Shown here: piece by piece, positions 14,035-20,649 of the stretch
Position numbering within the stretch: the stretch's first letter is position 1
How the letters are laid out: every line of letters begins with the position of its first letter
Assembly: GCA_027315365.1 (NCBI GenBank)
Contig: DAHUYF010000207.1
Location: forward strand, 1 to 64,000
Source: Rhodospirillales bacterium
GTDB lineage: Bacteria; Pseudomonadota; Alphaproteobacteria; ATCC43930; CGMCC-115725
Length of the DNA stretch: 64,000 nt
Direction of reading: 5' to 3'
The notes under the pieces: model-generated
What the model was told of the DNA's origin: nothing
Database searches by the model: none
What the model saw: the letters and a program-made list of their open reading frames with translations, nothing else
Position numbers and translations under genes: made by a program

Positions 14035-15518
14035 CCCTCGAAGCCTTTCAGCCAGTAGATCCGATAGCTCCGGAAGGCCTTGGCGCCGACGTTGATCAGG
14101 ATGTCCTGATTGACCGGCTCGACGCTGTTGAAGCGCGACAGGATGCGCTGGACATTCTCCGGCGATTTCGCCACCAGCATGAAATCGTCGCCGATATAGC
14201 GCTGCGGCTCGGCGGTCAGATCGAACTGATCGTGGATGCCGCCCTCGCCGTTCCATTTGAGCGCGTTGAAGGGATGCGGCTCGACGTAATAGACGAGCGC
14301 CGCCATCACCTCGCGGTCGTCCGACATCAGCACGGTTCCGGGATGACGCGCCAGCATCACGCCGACGGTGCGGCCCAGCGTGCGCCAGCCGCGCAGCCGG
14401 TGCAACAGATCGTAGCGCGCCGGCAGCGACACGCCGAACAGCGGGGCGACCGCCGGCGCAGAGAAGGCGACGAGCGCGATCAGCAGGTCGACGGCGACCG
14501 CGACCCGCACCAGGCGCGTGCGGCCCTGCGCCAGCAGCCAGGCCACCACCAGCACCACGGCCGAGACGAAGGTGGGCGCCGACCAGTTCGGCTGGGCGCG
14601 CGACAGCAGGCTCACCACCAGCATCATGGCGAGGCTCGGCAAGGCGAACCAGGCGAGGAGCGCCGCGCGGCGATCGCGCAGACTCCGCCGCGCCAGCGCC
14701 ACCACGACGAGCAGGGCGGCGAAGAACACCGGCCCGAACACGCCGAATTGCGAGGCAAAGAACTCGAGGAACTGCCTGGGGTGGAACAGCGGGCCGCCGA
14801 GATCGGCGTTGTCGCGCGTATGCAGGTAGCTGACGAAGCCGTGCGCGGCGTTCCAGTAGAAATTGGGCGCGTAGATGACGAGCCCGAGCGCCGCGGCACC
14901 GAAGAAGCGCTTCAAATGCCGGCGCTCGTCGCGGAACACCAGGAGGAAGAGCAGCGCCGAGATCAGCCAATACGCCATCGCGTATTTGCTGAGGAGACCC
15001 AACCCGACGGCGCCCCCGGCCAGGATCCACCAGCGCTCGCCGCCGGGCTCGCGCGCGCGGACGAAGGCGTAGAGCGCCGCCGCCCAACAGAGCAGCAGCG
15101 GCGCGTCGGTGGAGATGATCGCCGCCGAGGCCGAGACGCCGGGCAGCGTGGCGTAGGCGATGGCCGACCACAGCGCGACCGGCGCGTCGTAGAGCCGGCG
15201 CGCCAGCTTGTAGATGACCAGCGCCGTGCCGAAATGCAGCAGCGGCGCCGCCATCCGGATCGCCGCCTCCTGGTCGCCGAACACCGCCGTGGTGACGGCG
15301 ATGAGCCAGGCGACCATCGGCGGCTTCGAGTAATAGCCGAGCGCCGGGTGGAGCGACCACAGCCAGTACTGCGCCTCGTCTGGATAGAGATCGGCGTGGC
15401 CGAGTTCGAGCCAGAAGAGCCGCGCCAGGGTGACCAGGAACACCGCCCACAGCGCCAGGCGCCAGGAGCTTTCCTCGGCCGTTAGCTGCCCGCTGATCCG
15501 CTTGCCGGTGACTGCCAT
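14016..15518 (-). CDS. Glycosyltransferase family 39 (ArnT/PMT-like) membrane protein
   Basis: A 500-aa integral membrane glycosyltransferase using a polyprenyl-phosphate sugar donor. The first periplasmic loop carries the catalytic acidic pair in DLYPDEAQYWLWSLHPALGYYSKPP, the signature of ArnT and PMT enzymes. About ten hydrophobic helices follow, and a soluble periplasmic tail ends the protein (from about residue 400, EVMAALVYYVEPHPFNALKW). It may modify lipid A or another envelope glycan. ATG 15518 is preferred to an upstream in-frame start because the added residues look unlike a signal. The neighbouring PAP2 phosphatase and ELM1 protein suggest a shared lipid-linked sugar pathway, which is inference. 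Confidence 0.85.
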   Translation of the reverse strand: MAVTGKRISGQLTAEESSWRLALWAVFLVTLARLFWLELGHADLYPDEAQYWLWSLHPALGYYSKPPMVAWLIAVTTAVFGDQEAAIRMAAPLLHFGTALVIYKLARRLYDAPVALWSAIAYATLPGVSASAAIISTDAPLLLCWAAALYAFVRAREPGGERWWILAGGAVGLGLLSKYAMAYWLISALLFLLVFRDERRHLKRFFGAAALGLVIYAPNFYWNAAHGFVSYLHTRDNADLGGPLFHPRQFLEFFASQFGVFGPVFFAALLVVVALARRSLRDRRAALLAWFALPSLAMMLVVSLLSRAQPNWSAPTFVSAVVLVVAWLLAQGRTRLVRVAVAVDLLIALVAFSAPAVAPLFGVSLPARYDLLHRLRGWRTLGRTVGVMLARHPGTVLMSDDREVMAALVYYVEPHPFNALKWNGEGGIHDQFDLTAEPQRYIGDDFMLVAKSPENVQRILSRFNSVEPVNQDILINVGAKAFRSYRIYWLKGFEGYRSGG

Positions 15519-15646
15519 GGCGGCGGAACCTAGCGAGGCCGACCACCGCCTGCCAGCCCTTTGCGCCATCCGGCGCGGGTTCGGCCTAGCATTCGACCGC
15601 CTCGCTTGCTAAGTCATGGCCAAGGCAGAGGCGGTCAAGCGCTGCG

Positions 15647-17551
15647 ATGCAACTCAGGATTGAAACTTTCAGCAACAGCCGGGGCGGCAACGCCTTTTTC
15701 AAGGCGGTGACGCATCCACTGGCGGCGCGCGCCATGCCGGCGCTGCGGGCGCAGCTCGGCAGCGGCCGGGTCGCGGTCTACGACCCCGAGGGCTGCGTCG
15801 ACGGGCTTTCCGACCTCTACGATCTCTCCGCCCTCGACATCGCCGGCTGCTACGTCCAGGAGGTGACGGCGATCGGCCGGCCGGTGCTCGGGCGCCCGGC
15901 GCAGCCGGTGACCGAGATCGGCGAGTCGGGGGCGCGCACGGTCTTCGTCGCCGCCTTCGAGGCCGAGCGCGCAGCCGACCACATCCGCCATCTGCTGCCG
16001 GAGGGCGCCGAGGCGGTGAGCCTCGACGCGCTGCGCCTGCCGGCGGCGCTGCTCTCCAACCCGCGCCGCTATCTCGACCCGCTCAACTTCGCCACCAACT
16101 TCGCCTTCTTCCGCGACGCCGATGGGCTGTCCACGCGGCTCGTCACCGCCAATTACTGGGCAGGCTACGGCGCCGGCGAGGTGAGCCTGTGGCTGCTGCT
16201 GTTCGGCGCCGCGGGCGAGGTGCTGGCGGAGTGGTGCGAGGCGGTGGCGCCCGGCACGGCCTCGATCGTGCTCGACAGCCGCGACATCCGCCGCCGCTTC
16301 GGTCTCCCGGAATTCACCGGCCAGCTCTTCCTCCACGTCGTCGGCGCGGTCGGCCATGACGTGGTGAAATACGCGCTCGACACCTTCGGCGCCGAGGACG
16401 GCGCCTGTTTCTCCTGCACCCACGACGCCAATTCCTGGCCGGCGGATTTCTATGCCGGCCTGCCGGCGCCGGATGCCGGCGAACGGGTGACGCTCTGGGT
16501 GCAGAACAGCCAGCCCTGCGCCATCCCACCCGGCGCCGTCGGCGTCAATCTCATGGGCGACGCCGCGGTCAAGCGCATCGCGGCGCCGATCGCGCCCTTC
16601 GCCAGCTACGCGCTCGACATCGCCGAGTTGCTGCCCGAGGCGCGCTGGCCGCAGCAGATCGAGATCCGCGCCGGCAAGTATGTGGTGCGCCCGCGCTACG
16701 AGGTGACCGCGCGCGGCCGGCGCCGCATCGCCCACGTCAATGTCGAGCGCACCGATCTCGTCCCCGACCCGCGCCTTCCCGAACTGGGCAATCTTCTCGG
16801 CAAGGGCCATCTGCTGCCGGCGCCGGTGCTGCCGCGCGATACCTGGCGCACCCAGGCGCTGCCGACGCCGATGGCGACGACGCAGCAGGATCTTCCGGTG
16901 GGGCTCATCGTCTACGACGGCTCCGGCCGCGAGGCGGCGCGTCACCGTTTCGGGCGGCTGCAGCGCGCCCGCTCGGTCGCGGTCGAGCTTGACGAGATCA
17001 TCAACGGCGCCGAGCTCGCCTCCGGCTACGGGCATCTCGAGCTGGTCTATGATTTCAGCGAGGGCGGCAGCGCCGATGGCTGGCTGCACGGCCTCTTCCG
17101 CTACGAGGACCGCCGCAGCGGGCATCGGGCGGAGACCAGCTTCGGCTCGCATGTGTTCAACACCGTGCTGACCTACCGGGGCGAGCCGCAATCCTATGCC
17201 GGCCGCGCTCCGGGGCTGTCGACGCGGCTCTTCCTGCGCCTGGGGCAGGCGCCGCACGACACGCTCTGCCACCTGATCTATCCGGCATCGACGCCCTGGC
17301 ACGCGGCAAGCGCCACCGACATCGTCCTGCACGACCGCAGCGGGCGCGAGATCGCGCGGCGGCGGGCGACGATCGCCTGCTCCGGCTCGCTCTACTGGCG
17401 GTATCACGAGATGTTCGACGCCGCGGAGCGCGAGCGCGCCGGCGCCGGCGCCTACATCATCATTCGCGATTCGACGTGCCGGCTTTTCGGCTATCATGGA
17501 CTGCTCGGCCCCGCCGGCGCCTTCAGCCTCGACCACATGTTCGGTTTCTGA
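15647..17551 (+). CDS. Large conserved-looking protein of unknown function
   Basis: I do not recognise this 634-aa protein. It has no signal peptide, membrane helix or familiar cofactor motif. The first 230 residues read as an alternating alpha/beta sequence (SNPRRYLDPLNFATNFAFFRD). The middle is rich in short beta segments separated by loops (FSCTHDANSWPADFYAG, VTLWVQNSQPCAIPPGAVG). The C-terminal half again reads as beta sandwich-like (HVFNTVLTYRGEP, TRLFLRLGQAPHDTLCHLIYP). Codon use matches the neighbours, so it is a real gene. It starts 128 bp from the divergent glycosyltransferase, with no clear ribosome-binding site, and ends 19 bp before trxB. A role in polysaccharide metabolism is only a guess from the neighbourhood. 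Confidence 0.8.
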   Translation: MQLRIETFSNSRGGNAFFKAVTHPLAARAMPALRAQLGSGRVAVYDPEGCVDGLSDLYDLSALDIAGCYVQEVTAIGRPVLGRPAQPVTEIGESGARTVFVAAFEAERAADHIRHLLPEGAEAVSLDALRLPAALLSNPRRYLDPLNFATNFAFFRDADGLSTRLVTANYWAGYGAGEVSLWLLLFGAAGEVLAEWCEAVAPGTASIVLDSRDIRRRFGLPEFTGQLFLHVVGAVGHDVVKYALDTFGAEDGACFSCTHDANSWPADFYAGLPAPDAGERVTLWVQNSQPCAIPPGAVGVNLMGDAAVKRIAAPIAPFASYALDIAELLPEARWPQQIEIRAGKYVVRPRYEVTARGRRRIAHVNVERTDLVPDPRLPELGNLLGKGHLLPAPVLPRDTWRTQALPTPMATTQQDLPVGLIVYDGSGREAARHRFGRLQRARSVAVELDEIINGAELASGYGHLELVYDFSEGGSADGWLHGLFRYEDRRSGHRAETSFGSHVFNTVLTYRGEPQSYAGRAPGLSTRLFLRLGQAPHDTLCHLIYPASTPWHAASATDIVLHDRSGREIARRRATIACSGSLYWRYHEMFDAAERERAGAGAYIIIRDSTCRLFGYHGLLGPAGAFSLDHMFGF

Positions 17552-17570
17552 CCGTCCGGAACCTTCCTGC

Positions 17571-18539
17571 ATGACCCAGCGCCATCACAGCAAGTTCCTC
17601 ATCATCGGCTCGGGGCCCGCCGGATACACCGCGGCGATCTACGCCGCGCGCGCCAACCTGCAGCCGATTCTGGTCCAGGGGATGCAGGCCGGCGGCCAGC
17701 TCACCATCACCACCGATGTCGAGAACTATCCCGGCTTCGCCGAGGTGATCCAGGGGCCCTGGCTGATGGAGCAGATGCGGCAGCAGGCCGAGCATGTCGG
17801 CACCCGCATCATCACCGACCTGATCGTCGCCGCCGACCTGTCGAAGCGCCCCTTCACCTGCGTCGGCGACAGCGGCGACGTTTATGTCGCCGACACCGTC
17901 GCCATCTGCACCGGCGCGCAGGCGCGATGGCTCGGCATCGCCAGCGAAGAGGCGTTCCGCGGCCACGGCGTCTCCGCCTGCGCGACCTGCGACGGCTTCT
18001 TCTTTCGCGGCAAGGAGGTGGTGGTGGTCGGTGGCGGCAATACCGCGGTCGAGGAGGCCCTCTACCTCACCAACCATGCCGCCCGCGTCACCCTCGTGCA
18101 CCGCCGCGACCGGCTGCGCGCCGAGAAGATCCTGCAGGACCGGCTGTTCGCCAATCCCAAGATCCATGTCGTCTGGGACAGCGCCGTCGAGGAGATCCTC
18201 GGCGAGGGCACCCCGCCGCATGTCACGGGCGTGCGCATGGTCAACCTCAAGACGCGCCAGAGCTCGGTCGTGCCCTGCGACGGCTTCTTCGTCGCCATCG
18301 GCCATACCCCGGTCACCGATCTCTTCCGCGGCCAGCTGACGCTCGACGCCGAGGGCTACATCATCACCAAGCCCGATTCGACCGCCACCGACGTCCCCGG
18401 CGTCTTCGCCGCCGGCGACGTCCGGGACAAGATCTTCCGCCAGGCGGTGACCGCGGCGGGCATGGGGTGCATGGCGGCGCTCGAAGCCGAGAAGTTCCTC
18501 GCCGCCGAGGAAGCGGCGCCCCTCAGAGCGGCGGAGTAA
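17571..18539 (+). CDS. trxB: Thioredoxin reductase TrxB
   Basis: An NADPH-dependent flavoprotein that reduces thioredoxin. The 322-aa product has an N-terminal FAD site (IIGSGPAGYTAAIYAARA), the redox pair C137-A-T-C140 in ACATCDGFFF, an NADPH site (VVVVGGGNTAVEEALYL with HRRDRLRAEKI) and the C-terminal FAD motif PGVFAAGDVRDKIFRQAVTAAG. The start at 17571 gives the family-standard length. It is followed after 5 bp by a LysR regulator; trxB beside a LysR gene (lsrB/vtlR) is a conserved pair in rhizobia and Brucella. The unknown 634-aa gene ends 19 bp upstream and may be cotranscribed. Confidence 0.97.
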   Translation: MTQRHHSKFLIIGSGPAGYTAAIYAARANLQPILVQGMQAGGQLTITTDVENYPGFAEVIQGPWLMEQMRQQAEHVGTRIITDLIVAADLSKRPFTCVGDSGDVYVADTVAICTGAQARWLGIASEEAFRGHGVSACATCDGFFFRGKEVVVVGGGNTAVEEALYLTNHAARVTLVHRRDRLRAEKILQDRLFANPKIHVVWDSAVEEILGEGTPPHVTGVRMVNLKTRQSSVVPCDGFFVAIGHTPVTDLFRGQLTLDAEGYIITKPDSTATDVPGVFAAGDVRDKIFRQAVTAAGMGCMAALEAEKFLAAEEAAPLRAAE

Positions 18540-18544
18540 GCGGC

Positions 18545-19447
18545 GTGACCGGCATGGACTGGGACAAGCTGCGGGTCTTCCATGCGGTCGCCGAGGCCGG
18601 GAGCTTCACCCATGCCGGCGAGGCGCTGAACCTCAGCCAGTCGGCGGTGAGCCGCCAGATCAGCGCGCTCGAAGAGAGCCTGAGCGTGCCGCTCTTCCAT
18701 CGGCACGCGCGCGGGCTGATCCTGACCGAGCAGGGCGAGCTGCTCTATCGCACGGCGCGCGAGGTGTTCTCCAAGCTCGCCATGACCGAGGCGATGCTGA
18801 CGGAGTCGAAGGACCGGCCGAAGGGACCGCTCAAGGTGACCACCACCATCTCCTTCGGCTCGGCCTGGCTCACCCCGCGCATCCGCGAGTTCACCGACCT
18901 CTATCCCGAGATCCAGGTGAGCCTCGTCGTCGACGACACCGAACTCGACCTCTCGATGCGCGAGGCCGATGTCGCGATCCGCATGTCGCCGCCGCGCCAG
19001 CCGGATCTGGTGCAGCGCCATCTCATGACGACGCGTTACAACATCTACGCTTCGTCGGAATACCTGAAGCGCTTCGGCACGCCGCAGAAGCCCGAGGACC
19101 TCGACAAGCACCGCGTCATCGTCTACGGCCAGGACGCACGCCCGCCGGTGCGCAACATCAACTGGCTGTGGGAGGCGGGCGCGCGGCCCGGCTATGAGCG
19201 CCGGCCGATCTTCATGGTCAACAACGTCTACGGCATCCTGCGTGCGGTGGAGAGCGGCCTCGGCATCGCCGCGCTGCCCGATTACATGGCGCAGGAAACC
19301 ACCGATCTCGTGCGCATCCTGCCCGAACTCGCCGGCCCCGAGATCGAGGCCTATTTCGTCTATCCCGAAGAACTCCGCACCTCGAAGCGCATCGCCGTCT
19401 TCCGCGATTTCCTGCTGCGCAAGGTCGCCGAGGGCCGCAACAGCTAG
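18545..19447 (+). CDS. LysR-type regulator, LsrB/VtlR-like
   Basis: A 300-aa LysR-family regulator. The N-terminal winged helix-turn-helix (LRVFHAVAEAGSFTHAGEALNLSQSAVSRQISALE) is followed by a substrate-binding-like effector domain with FGSAWLTPRIREFTDLYPEIQ. The GTG at 18545 is chosen because GGAG (18533-18536) lies 8 nt upstream; ATG 18554 is three codons in. The position immediately after trxB matches the rhizobial lsrB and Brucella vtlR arrangement, where the regulator controls oxidative-stress and envelope genes and AbcR-type sRNAs. The protein has no cysteine at all, so direct thiol-based redox sensing is ruled out. Orthology rests on synteny and family only. Confidence 0.88.
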   Translation: MTGMDWDKLRVFHAVAEAGSFTHAGEALNLSQSAVSRQISALEESLSVPLFHRHARGLILTEQGELLYRTAREVFSKLAMTEAMLTESKDRPKGPLKVTTTISFGSAWLTPRIREFTDLYPEIQVSLVVDDTELDLSMREADVAIRMSPPRQPDLVQRHLMTTRYNIYASSEYLKRFGTPQKPEDLDKHRVIVYGQDARPPVRNINWLWEAGARPGYERRPIFMVNNVYGILRAVESGLGIAALPDYMAQETTDLVRILPELAGPEIEAYFVYPEELRTSKRIAVFRDFLLRKVAEGRNS

Positions 19448-19453
19448 CCCCGG

Positions 19454-20206
19454 CTAGAACAGCCGCCCGGCATGCGTCAGCACCGCCAGGCCGATCAGCG
19501 CGGCGAGAATCAGACCAAGAGAAAACCCCAGGCTCGCGCCGCGGTCGAGCCAGCCGCGGCGCGGCGCCGGCGACTGGTCGGCGGGCGCCGACTCCGCGGC
19601 GGAGTCGGCAGCCGCGTCCTCGGCCGAGACCGCGAGCTGGAAAAGCAGCGGCGCCGCGGCAGCGGCCGGTTCCTCGCGCACCGCCACGAGCCGGGCAAAG
19701 GGCGCCTCCTCGGCGGGAGCGGCGGCCGGCGCGTCACGCGCCGCGACCAACCGGGGAAGCGGCGCCGCGGCAACCGGCGGCACCAGCCGCGCGGCCACCC
19801 ACTCGACCCAATCCGCGGAGAGACTCGGACGCGGCAGCGCGGCGAACCGGCGTTCCACCGTCGCGGCAAGCTGATCGGCCTCGGCGCGGCGCTCGGCCAG
19901 CGCCAGCACCGGCAGCTCGCCGGAAAAGCGCAAGGGAAATCCGGCGTCGTCGAGCATGGCGCGAAACGCGGTGTGCGCCTCTTCCGGGCTCGCCTCCTCT
20001 CCAGCATCGAGCAAGGCAATAAGCGCGACGCCGCGGGCGGGATGGAGGGCGACCAGATCGATATAGCCCTCCTCGCCGCCGACGCGGACGATGGCCGGCG
20101 ACACGCAGCGCCATCCCGGGATCAACGTCGGCGGCGGCGGCTCCCGCCGCTCGCCCCGGTCGGGCTTTTCTCCGCTTTCGACAGCATCCAGCACGGGCAG
20201 TTCCAT
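19454..20206 (-). CDS. Hypothetical protein with C-terminal membrane anchor
   Basis: An unrecognised 250-aa protein. The first about 160 residues are soluble (MELPVLDAVESGEKP, WRCVSPAIVRVGGEEGYIDLVALHPARGVALIALL) and resemble a restriction-endonuclease-like or NERD-type fold, although no catalytic set is visible. An Ala/Pro-rich low-complexity stretch (about 165-220) follows, then a single hydrophobic segment (LGFSLGLILAALIGLAVLTHA) ends the protein, so it is probably tail-anchored. The start at 20206 follows a GGGG stretch; the frame is open 26 codons further upstream. It ends 6 bp from the convergent LysR gene. No function can be assigned. Confidence 0.65.
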   Translation of the reverse strand: MELPVLDAVESGEKPDRGERREPPPPTLIPGWRCVSPAIVRVGGEEGYIDLVALHPARGVALIALLDAGEEASPEEAHTAFRAMLDDAGFPLRFSGELPVLALAERRAEADQLAATVERRFAALPRPSLSADWVEWVAARLVPPVAAAPLPRLVAARDAPAAAPAEEAPFARLVAVREEPAAAAAPLLFQLAVSAEDAAADSAAESAPADQSPAPRRGWLDRGASLGFSLGLILAALIGLAVLTHAGRLF

Positions 20207-20291
20207 GGCCAACCCCGCGGTTGCCGACGGGCAGGTGACGAACACCGCTCGCGCGATTTGGTTGCGCCGGCGTGCGGTGCCCACAGGGATG

Positions 20292-20377
20292 CAGTTTTTG
20301 CAACTGTGCCACCAAATATTCCCGTTGGCCTTTTCATCCCCGCCGCCGCATTTTGCAACGCAGCGGAATTTGCTGCG
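20292..20377. promoter_or_regulatory. Two dyads upstream of the small-RNA candidate
   Basis: CAGTT-TTTGC-AACTG (20292-20306) and CGCAGC-GGAATTT-GCTGCG (20359-20377) are inverted repeats. They lie in the gene-free stretch between the minus-strand hypothetical gene and the sRNA candidate. Dyads of this size suit LysR-type or similar dimeric regulators, and the neighbouring LysR gene is an obvious candidate ligand. Binding is inference. The stretch 20207-20423 otherwise holds only short AT-rich patches that may carry promoters. Confidence 0.35.
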
Positions 20378-20423
20378 GCGACGTCGGGTCGCAGCGTGGA
20401 TTTCCGGACCGATAGGTTCGGGA

Positions 20424-20509
20424 AGAGGGTCTTCGGATCCTTACGTCTCCCAGACGTGAAGCCTCCCTGTTCATACTGGCCGGAGCCCACGGGCTCCGGC
20501 TTTTTTTTT
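20424..20509 (+). ncRNA. Candidate AbcR/alpha-r15-like trans-acting small RNA
   Basis: Three stacked hairpins end in an intrinsic terminator with no coding gene in front of it. Hairpin 1 (about 20425-20442) has a UUCG tetraloop. Hairpin 2 has an 8-bp stem (20441-20448 with 20452-20459, one G-U) presenting TCCCA in its loop. A single-stranded stretch with CCTCCCTG (20463-20470) follows, then hairpin 3 with a 9-10 bp stem and nine T residues. Exposed CUCCC motifs that pair with ribosome-binding sites, three stem-loops and location near a trxB-lsrB pair are features of AbcR sRNAs in rhizobia. The 5' end is uncertain and may lie somewhat upstream; hairpins 1 and 2 compete for two bases. Identity as AbcR is by analogy. 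Confidence 0.55.
20479..20509 (+). terminator. Strong Rho-independent terminator
   Basis: GCCGGAGCC pairs with GGCTCCGGC (20479-20487 with 20492-20500) around a CACG loop, followed by nine T (20501-20509). It reads on plus, where no protein gene precedes it for over 1 kb, so it most likely ends the small-RNA candidate. Confidence 0.88.
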
Positions 20510-20614
20510 GCGTTGCCGCGGCAAGCGGCCGGGCGACGCCACCCCGAGCCGCGACGCGCTTTACAGCTCCGAACGCGCATGGGAAGCTTTACCTCAAGTG
20601 CCGTGAGCGCAGCA

Positions 20615-20632
20615 GGCGGGCTCCAGCCCGCC
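20615..20632. promoter_or_regulatory. Hairpin next to the ribosome-binding site of the ThDP enzyme gene
   Basis: GGCGGGCT and AGCCCGCC (20615-20622, 20625-20632) form a perfect 8-bp palindrome ending 3 bp before the AGGGGGAG Shine-Dalgarno at 20636-20643. In the message it could occlude or insulate the initiation region. There is no T-run, so termination is unlikely. Confidence 0.4.
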
Positions 20633-20649
20633 GCCAGGGGGAGATGCCG

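Noticed and set aside
12565-15546. A nearly 1000-codon antisense frame over the PAP2 and glycosyltransferase genes
   Set aside because: It is antisense or out of frame to two strongly supported genes, compositionally odd, and has no recognisable domain.
20281-20480. 6S RNA or SRP RNA as identity of the RNA candidate
   Set aside because: It lacks the long internal-bubble rod of 6S RNA and the conserved GNRA/GGAA tip of SRP RNA. The short three-hairpin shape fits a trans-acting sRNA better.
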